A DNA stretch of 64,000 nt from Smithellaceae bacterium (GTDB lineage: Bacteria > Desulfobacterota > Syntrophia > Syntrophales > Smithellaceae): positions 1 through 64,000 of the forward strand of contig JAUYFM010000024.1 of assembly GCA_030690945.1 (NCBI GenBank), read 5' to 3'. The position numbers and the translations under genes are program-made. Position 1 is the stretch's first letter; every line of letters begins with the position of its first letter. Below the pieces are notes generated by a model, which worked only from the letters and a program-made list of their open reading frames with translations, searched no databases and was not told the DNA's origin. This document shows, piece after piece, positions 7,276 to 16,008 of the stretch.

Positions 7276-7304
7276 TTGACAATTAAAATAGGAATCGTTA
7301 TAGT
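7276..7304 (+). promoter_or_regulatory. Sigma-70 promoter of the efflux operon
   Basis: TTGACA (7276-7281), 17-bp spacer, TATAGT (7299-7304): a perfect -35 and a five-of-six -10. The start site would be near 7311, about 30 nt before the YtkA-like gene. This separates the cus-like operon from the sigma-54-driven genes upstream. Confidence 0.75.
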
Positions 7305-7340
7305 AAGTCCGTAAAATAAATAGTAAAGGAGGATTTTAAA

Positions 7341-7730
7341 ATGAAGCGATTAGCGTTAATCATTTGTGTTTTATTTTTAGCGGTTGGGTTGGTCTATGCC
7401 AAGGATTATGAGATGACGAAAAAGGCCGGGGATTATACAGTCCAGGTTACGATTGATAAGAATCCGCCGGTAACGGGTAACAATAATGTTGCAGTTGGGA
7501 TTAAGGATGGAGCGGGGAAGGATGTCACGGATGCGGCGGTAGCCATTGATTATGGAATGCCCGCCATGCCGGGGATGCCGGCAATGAACTATAAAACGGA
7601 TACCACCTTGAAGGGCAAGCGTTACGCGGCGACCCTGAATTTTTCCATGTCGGGTCCCTGGTCGGTAGCGGTTAAGATTACGCACGGCGGAAAGACGCAA
7701 TCGGTGAAACTTAATGTGGACGTTAAATAG
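7341..7730 (+). CDS. Exported YtkA-like domain protein
   Basis: 129 aa. The signal peptide (about 1-20) ends VYA-KD. The mature part is a single beta-sandwich of the YtkA/FixH-like type, with GDYTVQVTIDKNPPVTGNN, a Met/Pro-rich loop MPAMPGMPAMNY and a final strand pair around GPWSVAVKITHGG. The Met-rich loop is a plausible soft-metal site. It is first in the operon with the RND efflux genes and overlaps the outer-membrane gene by 17 bp. Such small periplasmic proteins often accompany heavy-metal efflux systems; a metal-chaperone role is inference. SD AAAGGAGG at 7324-7331. Confidence 0.7.
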   Translation: MKRLALIICVLFLAVGLVYAKDYEMTKKAGDYTVQVTIDKNPPVTGNNNVAVGIKDGAGKDVTDAAVAIDYGMPAMPGMPAMNYKTDTTLKGKRYAATLNFSMSGPWSVAVKITHGGKTQSVKLNVDVK

Positions 7731-8994
7731 TCTATTAAAGATGGGTATGGCGTTACTCGGCTCGCTTTTGCTTGCCGGGTCCGCCTTTGCCCAGGATCTG
7801 AAGCTTGCGGACCTTATTGATGAGGCCTTGAGAAACAATTCGGAGATTCAAGCCTATGGGGCCAGGATCGAAGGTGCGAAGCAGCGGATTCCCCAGGCGA
7901 GAAGCCTGCCCGATCCCATGCTCATGGTCGGTTATCAGAATGAGGGCTTTGACCGTTATACCTACGGCGAGGAGCAAGGCGCTCAATGGATGTTCGGTGC
8001 AACGCAGCAATTCCTGTTCCCCGGCAAGCGCGCACTGAAAGGGGAAATGGCTAAGAGGGATGCCGAAAGTCAGGAAGCCATGCTGGAGTTCCTTAAGCTC
8101 AGGACGGTCTCCCGCGTCAGGGAACTGTATCTGGATCTTTTTCTTGCCCATAAAAATATAGATCTCCTGAAAGAGCGGCAGATTCTTTTCGCCCGCGTTG
8201 AAGACCTTGCCCTCATCCGTTACAGAACCGGCAAGGGTATGCAGCAGGAGGTTCTGATGGCTCAGACGGAAAAATACATGCTTCTGGAAAAAGAGGCTAT
8301 GTTCAAACAGAAGATCGAATCCTTGGAAGCCATGCTGAAAGCAACAATCGGTCGAGACGGCGGCACGTCACTGGGAAGACCGGACTATCCATCCGCTCAA
8401 CCGTTTTTTTACAAAGTTGAAGAAGCCGTCGAAATGGCCATTAACCATTCACCTGAAATTAAATCCCGGGGCAAGATGATTGAAGCAGCGGAAACCAAGG
8501 TCAGGATGGCTAAAAAAGAGTTTTTTCCGGACTTCAGCATCAATGCTAATTATTACAAACGCACCGGCGATTTCATGGATATGTGGAGCCTGACATCAAC
8601 CATTAACATTCCTCTCTATTTCCTTACGAAACAGATGCCGGCTCTTTCCGAGGCAAAGGCAGGCCATGTGCAGGCGAAGCAGGAGTTGAAAGCGGCCAAG
8701 CTTATGATTACGGCGGCAATCAGGGACAATATTTCCATGATCAGATCAGCCGATACCCTGATGGATCTTTACAAAAGCGGCCTGATTCCCAAAAATACTC
8801 AGGATGTGGATCTGGCCCTTTCCGGATATGCCACCGGAAGGACGGAGGCCATCGTTGTCCTTTCCAGACTGAAGACCCTGCTGGAATATGAGACACAATA
8901 CTGGACGCAGTTTACAGAAAGACAAAAGGCCATTGCCCGTCTCCATGCCATTACGGCAGGCCTAGATTTGAAGCCGGGAGGTGAAAAGAAATGA
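7714..8994 (+). CDS. Outer-membrane efflux channel, CusC/CzcC (TolC) family
   Basis: 426 aa with a signal peptide ending SAFA-QD and two repeats of the outer-membrane-efflux-protein type. The first runs from LADLIDEALRNNSEIQAYGARIEGA and the second from VEEAVEMAINHSPEIKSRGKMIEAAE, each followed by long helical hairpins. The PQARSLPDPMLMVGYQNEG segment is typical of heavy-metal CzcC/CusC channels. The protein forms the trimeric outer-membrane tunnel of the tripartite pump encoded next. The chosen ATG overlaps the previous gene; an in-frame ATG at 7741 also leaves a functional signal peptide. Confidence 0.85.
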   Translation: MWTLNSLLKMGMALLGSLLLAGSAFAQDLKLADLIDEALRNNSEIQAYGARIEGAKQRIPQARSLPDPMLMVGYQNEGFDRYTYGEEQGAQWMFGATQQFLFPGKRALKGEMAKRDAESQEAMLEFLKLRTVSRVRELYLDLFLAHKNIDLLKERQILFARVEDLALIRYRTGKGMQQEVLMAQTEKYMLLEKEAMFKQKIESLEAMLKATIGRDGGTSLGRPDYPSAQPFFYKVEEAVEMAINHSPEIKSRGKMIEAAETKVRMAKKEFFPDFSINANYYKRTGDFMDMWSLTSTINIPLYFLTKQMPALSEAKAGHVQAKQELKAAKLMITAAIRDNISMIRSADTLMDLYKSGLIPKNTQDVDLALSGYATGRTEAIVVLSRLKTLLEYETQYWTQFTERQKAIARLHAITAGLDLKPGGEKK

Positions 8995-10247
8995 AGTTTA
9001 TTGCAATAATGGTCATCGCTATCCTACCTTTGATTCCCATGACACTCCATGCTCAGGGTCACGCAGGGCACTCTGCGACACCACCGGCAGCATCAGCCGT
9101 CGTGAAGCCCAAAGCCGCAGCTCCTCAAACAAAAGCGCCATCTCAGGGACAACAACCGGAACAAGCCGTGCAGGAGGCGCCCCAGGTCGAAATTCCACAG
9201 GAACTGCAACAGCGTATCGGCGTCAAGACAGTCGCGGTAGTTGTCAAACCCATTCAGAAAACCATTCGGACGGTCGGGCGCATTGAGATAGATGAGCGGC
9301 GTCAAGCTACAGTCAATACAAAAATCGAAGGCTGGATTGAAAAGCTTTACGTGGATTACACGGGACGATACGTGAAAAAGGGAGAGCCGCTGGCAGAAAT
9401 TTACAGCCCGGAACTTCTGGCCACACAGCAGGAATTCATCAATACGAAAAAATGGGCGGGAAAGCAAACGATCACAACGCCGGGCGCAAGCCATAATCAT
9501 GGCGCCCAGGCAGAAGCGCCGGAGCCGGTGTCCGTCATGAAACAGATGCTGGAGAAAGATGCCATGGCCACCCTGGAAGCGGCAAGGCAAAGGCTTCGTC
9601 TCTGGGACATCTCCGAGTCACAGATCAAAAAAATCGAAGAGACAGGACAACCCGTTCGCACCCTCACCCTTTTCAGCCCGGTCAGTGGTTATATCACCCA
9701 GAAAATGGTTGTCCAGGGGATGAAGGTTATGCCGGGAGAGAAACTCTTCGACATTGCCGACTTTTCTCAAGTCTGGATTGTGGCGGATATCTATGAATAT
9801 GAATTATCCGCTGTGCGCATAGGCCAGCCTGTGAAAGTTACTCTCAGCTATTTTCCGGGCCGGGAATGGGCATCGCGAATCGATTATATTTATCCCGTCT
9901 TTTCCGCGGAGACACGGACGGCTAAAGTCCGTCTGACCCTCCCCAATCCGGGAGGCCAGTTGAAGCCCCAGATGTTTACCAATGTGGAAATCCGTATCGA
10001 TCTGGGAAGAAAGCTTATGATTCCTGATTCGGCCGTCATGGATACGGGTAAAGGCCAGGTGGTCTATGTGGACCGGGGAAGTGGTTTTTTTGAACCCCGC
10101 GAGATCCAGTCAGGGCTTAGGGCCGATGGTGCTGTAGAAGTCCTGCGCGGTTTGAAGGCAGGAGAAAAAGTGGCCTCTTCGGCTAATTTCCTGATCGATT
10201 CCGAGGCCCAACTCAAAGGGATCAAACCCCTTTCTAACCCTAAATAA
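8991..10247 (+). CDS. cusB: Periplasmic adaptor of RND metal efflux, CusB-like
   Basis: 418 aa. Signal peptide (LHA-QG), then a His/Ala/Pro/Gln-rich segment (QGHAGHSAT...) and the adaptor domains: barrel-sandwich around GRIEIDERRQATVNTKIEGWIEKLYVDYTG, a helical hairpin (about 140-205) containing SHNHGAQ, then SPVSGYITQKMVVQGMKVMPGEKLFDIAD, beta-barrel and membrane-proximal domains. The segments follow the CusB/CzcB pattern for Cu(I)/Ag(I) or divalent-metal pumps. The ATG overlaps the upstream stop (ATGA), indicating translational coupling. It links the inner-membrane pump to the outer-membrane channel. Confidence 0.88.
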   Translation: MKFIAIMVIAILPLIPMTLHAQGHAGHSATPPAASAVVKPKAAAPQTKAPSQGQQPEQAVQEAPQVEIPQELQQRIGVKTVAVVVKPIQKTIRTVGRIEIDERRQATVNTKIEGWIEKLYVDYTGRYVKKGEPLAEIYSPELLATQQEFINTKKWAGKQTITTPGASHNHGAQAEAPEPVSVMKQMLEKDAMATLEAARQRLRLWDISESQIKKIEETGQPVRTLTLFSPVSGYITQKMVVQGMKVMPGEKLFDIADFSQVWIVADIYEYELSAVRIGQPVKVTLSYFPGREWASRIDYIYPVFSAETRTAKVRLTLPNPGGQLKPQMFTNVEIRIDLGRKLMIPDSAVMDTGKGQVVYVDRGSGFFEPREIQSGLRADGAVEVLRGLKAGEKVASSANFLIDSEAQLKGIKPLSNPK

Positions 10248-10264
10248 AGTAAAAAGGTCTTCCT

Positions 10265-13200
10265 ATGATCGCCAAAATAATCGAATTTTCCGCCCGGAAT
10301 AAATTCGCCGTATTTCTGATGATGGCCCTGGCCATTATCTGGGGTATTTGGGCTTTGAAGAACACCCCACTGGACGCTCTTCCGGACCTGAGTGATACAC
10401 AAGTGATCATTTATACGGAATGGACGGGACGCAGCCCCGATCTGGTGGAAGATCAGATTACTTATCCGATCACCTCCACATTGCTGGCGGCACCGAAAGT
10501 ACAGGCCGTGCGTGGCTATTCATTTTTAGGCAGTTCCTTCATCTACGTTATTTTTGAAGAGGGAACGGATATCTATTGGGCCAGAAGCCGTATTCTGGAA
10601 TACCTTCAGGCTGTGAAAAATAAAATACCGGCCGATGTCAACCCGGTTCTCGGCCCCGACGCCACCAGTCTGGGATGGGGTTTTTCCTATGCTGTTGTCG
10701 ATGAAACCGGCGGGCACGATCTTTCCGAACTGCGGAGCATCCAAGACTACCTCATCAAACTTGGTCTAGAAAGCGTACCCGGCGTTTCCCAGGTGGCCAG
10801 TATCGGCGGCTTTGTAAAGCAGTATCAGATAACCATCGATCCCAACCGCCTGACAGCCTACAATATTCCCATTACGAAGGTTATGGAGGCCGTCAAAAAA
10901 AGTAACCGGGATGTAGAAGGACGCGTTCTGGAATTATCCGGCGTGGAATACATGATCCGGGGGCGGGGATACGTCAAGGGGCTTCAGGACCTGGAGAGCA
11001 TCGCCGTGGGCGCAAGCACAGGCGGAACACCCATCTATTTAAAGGATGTGGCCCGTATTCAACTGGGGCCGGAAATCCGCAGAGGGCTTGCGGAATTGGA
11101 CGGCAAGGGAGAAGTTGCCGGTGGCATCGTGATTGTCCGTTCCGGTGAAAACGTTTTAAATGTGATCGAACGGGTTAAGGAAAAGATCAACAAGGACATT
11201 GCGCCCAGTCTTCCCAAAGGCGTGAAAATAGTCACCACCTATGACCGTTCGGATCTCATTATGCGATCCATGTCCACTCTTAAAGAGGAGATCATCAAGC
11301 TGCTCATAGCGGTGAGTGTGGTCTGTCTGGTTTTTCTTTTTCACTTTCCCAGTGCCCTGGTGATCATCCTCACGCTGCCCATCGCTATCATTATGGCCTT
11401 CATCAGCATGTATTACCTGGGTGTTACCTCTAACGTCATGAGCCTCTCGGGTATTGCTATCGCCATCGGCGCCATGGTGGACGCTGCCATTATCATGGTG
11501 GAAAATGCGCATAAGAAGCTCGAAGAGTGGGAACATCAGGGGAAACCGGGGAACCGGGTAGACGTCATTATCGAAGCAGCCAAGGAAGTGGGCCCGTCGC
11601 TTTTCTTTGCGCTTCTCGTCATTACCGTGGCATTCCTCCCTGTCTTCACCCTTCAGGCCCAGGCAGGGCGTCTCTTCAAGCCCCTGGCTTACACGAAGAC
11701 TTTTGCCATGCTCTTTTCGTCTTTCCTTGCTGTCACGTTAACACCGGTGCTGATGACACTGTTTATCCGCGGCAAAATCCGTTCTGAAGAGAAGAATCCC
11801 ATCAGTCGCGTCCTGCACAAGGTCTATGAACCGGTCGCCCGCTTTGCTATTCGTTTTCGGAAAACAGTAATCGTTGCAGCCCTGATCATCATGGCCATCA
11901 CGGTCTATCCTTTCATGAAACTGGGTTCTGAGTTTATGCCGCCACTTTACGAAGGAACGTTGTTTTATATGCCGGTCACGGTACCCGGAGCGTCCGTGTC
12001 CGAAGTCGGTACACTCCTCCAGCTGCAGGACAGCATTCTGAAAAAAATCCCCGAGGTTGCCCAGGTCTTTGGCAAGGCCGGGCGGGCGGAGACGGCCACA
12101 GACCCGGCGCCCCTGGAGATGTTCGAGACGACTATTAATCTGAAGCCGGAAGATCAGTGGCGTCCCGGTATGACTACGGAAAAACTGAAGGACGAGATGA
12201 ATGATGCCCTCACTATCCCCGGTGTGGCCAACTCCTTTACAATGCCCATCAAGGCCCGCATCGATATGCTGGCTACGGGCATCCGGACTCCCGTCGGAAT
12301 TAAGATTCTTGGTCCGAATATTGAGGAAATTGAAAAAATTGGTTTGGCTCTGGAACATCATTTAAAAGACGTCCCCGGAACAAGGAGTGTTTACGCAGAG
12401 CGGGTAACAACGGGTTACTTCCTTGATATCGCCATCAAGCGCGATGAGGCTGCCCGGTATGGCCTCACGGTGGATGATGTGGGCGAGATCGTCCAGACGG
12501 CCATCGGGGGAATGAATCTGACCACAACCGTTGAAGGACGGGCGCGCTATCCGGTGAATATCCGGTATCCCCGGAATTTGCGCAGCGATGTGGAGCAGAT
12601 GAAACGGATTCTTGTGCCGGTTATGATGCCTAATCGTACTGCGGCGGCGGCTCCGGGCGGCATGGCTGCAATCCAGCAGATTACGCAGATTCCATTGGGT
12701 GAAGTGGCGGATTTCAAAATCGTCAAGGGCCCCACGGCCATCAAAAGTGAAGAAGGACTTCTGACCGCTTATGTCTTCGTTGATATTACCGGGCGTGATC
12801 TGGGCGGCTATGTGGAGGAGGCAAAGAAAAAAGTATCGACGTTGAAGATTCCCGAAGGCTATAGGCTCACCTGGAGCGGGGAATATGAAAATCTGACGAA
12901 GACCCATGAGCGGTTGAAAATGGTCATTCCTCTGACCCTTTTTCTCATCTTTGTTCTCATATACCTGAACACAAGATCAACGGTCAAAACAATGATTGTC
13001 CTTCTTGCCGTGCCTTTTTCGCTGGTCGGTTCTTTCTGGCTGCTGTACATACTCAACTACAACATGAGTATTGCAGTATGGGTCGGGATCATCGCACTCG
13101 CGGGCCTTGATGCGGAGACAGGTGTGGTCATGCTCCTGTATCTTGATCTGGCTTATGAAAAGTGGAAGAAGGACGGCAAGCTTACAACGAAAAGCGATTT

Positions 13201-13435
13201 ACGGGATGCCATCATGTACGGCGCTGTCAAGCGTATTCGTCCGAAGATTATGACGGTGAGTGTTATCCTGGCAGGACTTATCCCCATCATGTTCAGCCAC
13301 GGAACGGGTGCGGATATCATGAAACGTATTGCCGCCCCCATGATCGGCGGCGTCATTACGTCCACAATTTTGGAGTTGCTTATTTATCCGGCGATTTACA
13401 TGATCTGGCGGAGCCGTAGTTTGAAAAAAGCTTAA
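10265..13435 (+). CDS. cusA: Heavy-metal RND transporter, CusA-type (Cu(I)/Ag(I))
   Basis: 1056 aa, the usual length for HME-RND pumps, with 12 membrane helices and two periplasmic loops. The helix-4 segment AIAIGAMVDAAIIMVENAHKKLEEW is the CusA-like version of the proton-relay region. The three methionines that form the Cu(I)/Ag(I) site in E. coli CusA lie in corresponding contexts here: YMPVTVPG, RPGMTTEK and RIDMLATGI. This points to monovalent copper/silver rather than Co/Zn/Cd. Last gene of the operon and 17 bp after the adaptor. Together with the channel and adaptor it forms a complete CusCBA-type pump; no CusF-like chaperone is evident, though the YtkA-like protein may substitute. Confidence 0.93.
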   Translation: MIAKIIEFSARNKFAVFLMMALAIIWGIWALKNTPLDALPDLSDTQVIIYTEWTGRSPDLVEDQITYPITSTLLAAPKVQAVRGYSFLGSSFIYVIFEEGTDIYWARSRILEYLQAVKNKIPADVNPVLGPDATSLGWGFSYAVVDETGGHDLSELRSIQDYLIKLGLESVPGVSQVASIGGFVKQYQITIDPNRLTAYNIPITKVMEAVKKSNRDVEGRVLELSGVEYMIRGRGYVKGLQDLESIAVGASTGGTPIYLKDVARIQLGPEIRRGLAELDGKGEVAGGIVIVRSGENVLNVIERVKEKINKDIAPSLPKGVKIVTTYDRSDLIMRSMSTLKEEIIKLLIAVSVVCLVFLFHFPSALVIILTLPIAIIMAFISMYYLGVTSNVMSLSGIAIAIGAMVDAAIIMVENAHKKLEEWEHQGKPGNRVDVIIEAAKEVGPSLFFALLVITVAFLPVFTLQAQAGRLFKPLAYTKTFAMLFSSFLAVTLTPVLMTLFIRGKIRSEEKNPISRVLHKVYEPVARFAIRFRKTVIVAALIIMAITVYPFMKLGSEFMPPLYEGTLFYMPVTVPGASVSEVGTLLQLQDSILKKIPEVAQVFGKAGRAETATDPAPLEMFETTINLKPEDQWRPGMTTEKLKDEMNDALTIPGVANSFTMPIKARIDMLATGIRTPVGIKILGPNIEEIEKIGLALEHHLKDVPGTRSVYAERVTTGYFLDIAIKRDEAARYGLTVDDVGEIVQTAIGGMNLTTTVEGRARYPVNIRYPRNLRSDVEQMKRILVPVMMPNRTAAAAPGGMAAIQQITQIPLGEVADFKIVKGPTAIKSEEGLLTAYVFVDITGRDLGGYVEEAKKKVSTLKIPEGYRLTWSGEYENLTKTHERLKMVIPLTLFLIFVLIYLNTRSTVKTMIVLLAVPFSLVGSFWLLYILNYNMSIAVWVGIIALAGLDAETGVVMLLYLDLAYEKWKKDGKLTTKSDLRDAIMYGAVKRIRPKIMTVSVILAGLIPIMFSHGTGADIMKRIAAPMIGGVITSTILELLIYPAIYMIWRSRSLKKA

Positions 13436-13615
13436 GCAAAGAACAGTGGGAAAATGGTATTTCAATCGGATGCCTTCCGGATCGGATTCCAAGGCCTTGC
13501 TTTTGAGTGTAACCGGCGACCTCGCTACCGCGGTTTTCGCTTTCTCCGGGTAAACGCAGATTGAGAAATAATTTGTTGCCGTAGTTTCAGCGAGAGGGGC
13601 AATAAAAAAATTTTC

Positions 13616-13644
13616 TTGACAAGCAGGAATCTCTCATTTATATA
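13616..13644 (+). promoter_or_regulatory. Sigma-70 promoter of the aromatic amino acid operon
   Basis: TTGACA (13616-13621), 17-bp spacer, TATATA (13639-13644). Both boxes are near consensus with ideal spacing. The start site would be about 13651, some 20 nt before the leader-peptide ATG. Confidence 0.8.
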
Positions 13645-13673
13645 GCACGACAATTAAAAGGACAGGTTTTTCG

Positions 13674-13769
13674 ATGAACAGACAGATCAACGCAAACAAC
13701 AATATTTTTGGTTTCTGGTTTTATTCCTATTATGCGTCGGTCTGCCTGTCGCTGAGGAGGACTTGGTAA
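13674..13769 (+). CDS. Aromatic-residue-rich leader peptide of the aro operon
   Basis: 31 codons, ATG 13674 to TAA 13767-13769, with SD AAAGGACAGG just upstream. Residues 12-20 read FGFWFYSYY: seven aromatic residues in nine, covering all three end products (Phe, Trp, Tyr), and the last codon is Trp. A run of codons for the pathway products directly ahead of overlapping hairpins is the hallmark of ribosome-mediated attenuation. I know of no described counterpart in this group of bacteria. The pairings that could carry the signal are listed with the hairpins that follow. Confidence 0.8.
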   Translation: MNRQINANNNIFGFWFYSYYASVCLSLRRTW

Positions 13770-13787
13770 AGTAACATAAACCAAAAC

Positions 13788-13834
13788 AGCCATGGGTAGA
13801 TCGAAAGTAAGCTGCCCATGGCTTTTCCGTTTTT
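13788..13834 (+). promoter_or_regulatory. Attenuator hairpin A of the aro leader
   Basis: Arms AGCCATGGGTAG (13788-13799) and CTGCCCATGGCT (13812-13823) form 12 bp with one G-U pair and a 12-nt loop, followed by a broken T-run. It starts 18 nt after the leader stop codon. Just before it, AAACCAAAA (13778-13786) is perfectly complementary to TTTTGGTTT (13706-13714) inside the leader's aromatic codons. Its 3' arm, CCATGGCTTTT (13816-13826), can also pair with AAAAGCCATGG (13850-13860) of hairpin B, so the structures exclude one another. Confidence 0.7.
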
Positions 13835-13873
13835 AAAGGCCGTGGCGGCAAAAGCCATGGCCTTTTCTTATTT
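13835..13873 (+). terminator. Attenuator hairpin B, candidate intrinsic terminator
   Basis: Arms AAAGGCCGTGGC (13835-13846) and GCCATGGCCTTT (13854-13865) form 12 bp with one G-U pair and a 7-nt loop, followed by TCTTATTT. It ends only 14 bp before the aroF start codon, where termination would silence the whole operon. Competing pairing with the 3' arm of hairpin A (11 perfect bp) would prevent it from forming. Confidence 0.7.
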
Positions 13874-13887
13874 AAGGGGAATTTATT

Positions 13888-14898
13888 ATGATTATTGTTA
13901 TGAAAAGACACGCAACGGAGAAACAGATTGAAGATGTCGTCCAATGGATCGAGTCAGTGGGTTACAAGGCTCATCCGTCCAGCGGTGTGGAGCGTACCAT
14001 TATCGGAGCGGTTGGCGATAACCGCGATAAAGCCGTGCTGAAATATGCGGAATCGCTGCCGGGTGTTGAGAAAACCATGCCGATTCTGAAGCCCTACAAA
14101 CTGGCCAGCCGCGAATCTCACGAAGGTGATACCGTGATTAACATCGGTTCCATCCAGATCGGCGGTCCGGAGTTTGTGGTGATAGCCGGCCCCTGCGCCA
14201 TTGAGAGCGAGGAGCAATTGCTGGAGAGCGCCTACATCGTTAAAAAAGGCGGCGGACAAATTTTAAGGGGCGGCGCCTTCAAACCGCGAACGTCGCCTTA
14301 CAGCTTCCAGGGTATGGAAGAGGAAGGCCTGAAAGTTCTGGATTCCGTGAGCAAAAAAACCAATTTGCCGACGGTGACCGAAGTGGTCGATCCGGCGGAT
14401 GTGGACCTGGTGGAATCTTATGCCGACATGCTGCAAATCGGCGCTCGCAATGTGCAGAATTTCGCCCTGCTGAAAAAAGTCGGTCATGCGCGCAAGCCGG
14501 TGCTGCTCAAACGCGGGATGATGACGACCATTGAAGAGTTGCTCATGTCGGCGGAATACATTCTTGCGTCCGGCAATCCCAATGTCATTCTTTGTGAACG
14601 CGGCATCCGCACTTTTGAAACCGCCACCCGCAATACGCTGGATATCAGCGCCGTGCCGGTGCTCAAAAGCCTGACACATCTGCCGGTGGTCGTCGATCCC
14701 AGTCACGCGGCCGGCAACTGGAAGTATGTTATTCCGCTTTCGCGCGCGGCTGTTGCCGTGGGAGCGGACGGTATTATTGTGGAGGTGCATCCCGAACCGG
14801 AAAAGGCGGTTTCCGACGGCGCGCAATCTCTGAAGCCGGAAAAATTCTATCAGCTGATGGATGATGTGCGGGCGCTCTGCAAAGCGATACGCAAATAA
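13888..14898 (+). CDS. aroF: 3-deoxy-7-phosphoheptulonate (DAHP) synthase, type I-beta
   Basis: 336 aa. Condenses phosphoenolpyruvate and erythrose-4-phosphate, the first step of the shikimate pathway. The N-terminal ~75 residues ([23 protein letters not shown]...) form the ferredoxin-like regulatory domain of the Thermotoga-type enzymes, which binds Tyr/Phe for feedback inhibition. The catalytic barrel shows [46 protein letters not shown] and VVDPSHAAG. The chain therefore probably has both allosteric control and, through the leader, transcriptional attenuation. First structural gene of an eight-gene operon. SD AAGGGGA at 13875-13881 supports this ATG. Confidence 0.93.
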   Translation: MIIVMKRHATEKQIEDVVQWIESVGYKAHPSSGVERTIIGAVGDNRDKAVLKYAESLPGVEKTMPILKPYKLASRESHEGDTVINIGSIQIGGPEFVVIAGPCAIESEEQLLESAYIVKKGGGQILRGGAFKPRTSPYSFQGMEEEGLKVLDSVSKKTNLPTVTEVVDPADVDLVESYADMLQIGARNVQNFALLKKVGHARKPVLLKRGMMTTIEELLMSAEYILASGNPNVILCERGIRTFETATRNTLDISAVPVLKSLTHLPVVVDPSHAAGNWKYVIPLSRAAVAVGADGIIVEVHPEPEKAVSDGAQSLKPEKFYQLMDDVRALCKAIRK

Positions 14899-14913
14899 AA
14901 CGATGGAGCGGAT

Positions 14914-16008
14914 ATGCGATCATTAAAAGTCAATCTCGATAAGAAAACGTTGTCATCTTATGAAATCCGCATCGGCAAGGGTATTCTGGACCGGATGATC
15001 CTGCTGATTGCGAAGAATAACAAGGCGGCGCGCTATGTCATCATCACCGACAGCCACGTCAACAGGCTTTATGGACAGGCATTCCTCACGGCGTTTGCGG
15101 AGGCGGGTTTGAATGCATCCATTCTTGAAGTTCCCGCAGGCGAGTCTTCCAAAAATATTTCGACGGTCATGGATATAGCCGGGAAACTCTTAGCCGCCGG
15201 CGCCGATCGGGGAACGGTGCTTATTGCGCTGGGCGGCGGGGTGGTGGGTGATCTGACGGGCTTTATCGCATCGATTTATATGCGCTCGGTTCCCTATATT
15301 CAGGTACCGACCACGCTTGTCGGTCAGGTGGACAGCAGCATTGGCGGGAAAACCGCCGTGGACCTGCCTCAGGGAAAGAATTTACTGGGGACGTTTTACC
15401 AGCCGCGTGCGGTATTCACGGATTTGAATTTTCTGGATACGCTGCCTGAAAATGAATTTAATAACGGTCTGGCCGAAATCATCAAATATAGCATCATCGA
15501 AGATGAAAAAATGCTCAAGTTCCTTGAAGAGAATATGGATGCCGTCAAAAACAGAGATTCTGGTCACTTGCTGAAGATCATCGAAACCTGTTGCCGCATT
15601 AAAAAATCGATTGTGGAGATCGATGAGCGTGAGCAGGGCCTGCGCAGGATTTTGAATTTCGGTCATACGCTGGGGCACGCCCTGGAAGCCGTTTCGGACT
15701 ACACGCTGTCGCATGGAGAAGGCGTGGCGTTGGGCATGATTGCCGCAGCACGGCTGTCGGTGAAAATGCATTATCTTCCGGAAGATGAAGTGGCCCGTGT
15801 GGAAAAAGTTATCGCTGGGGCGGGTCTGCCGGTAAAGATTCCGGCGTCCTTTATTTCCGACGCGGTGATCGCCCGTTTAAAAATGGACAAGAAAAAAAAG
15901 GACGATGTGATTCATTTTGTTCTGATCAAAAAAATAGGCATGCCTTTTGTCAACAGCAGCGTCAGTGAAAAACTGATCGGCGATGTTCTGGAGGAAATGA
16001 AAGCATGA
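14914..16008 (+). CDS. aroB: 3-dehydroquinate synthase
   Basis: 364 aa, normal length. Converts DAHP to 3-dehydroquinate with NAD+ and a divalent metal. Visible motifs: nucleotide-binding ALGGGVVGDLTGFIASIYMRSVPYIQVPTTLVGQVDSSIGGKTAVD, metal ligands in NNGLAEIIKYSII, FGHTLGHALE and the LSHGEGVALGM segment. Lies 15 bp after aroF and overlaps pheA by 4 bp (ATGA), indicating coupled translation. Nothing unusual is seen in the sequence. Confidence 0.95.
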   Translation: MRSLKVNLDKKTLSSYEIRIGKGILDRMILLIAKNNKAARYVIITDSHVNRLYGQAFLTAFAEAGLNASILEVPAGESSKNISTVMDIAGKLLAAGADRGTVLIALGGGVVGDLTGFIASIYMRSVPYIQVPTTLVGQVDSSIGGKTAVDLPQGKNLLGTFYQPRAVFTDLNFLDTLPENEFNNGLAEIIKYSIIEDEKMLKFLEENMDAVKNRDSGHLLKIIETCCRIKKSIVEIDEREQGLRRILNFGHTLGHALEAVSDYTLSHGEGVALGMIAAARLSVKMHYLPEDEVARVEKVIAGAGLPVKIPASFISDAVIARLKMDKKKKDDVIHFVLIKKIGMPFVNSSVSEKLIGDVLEEMKA

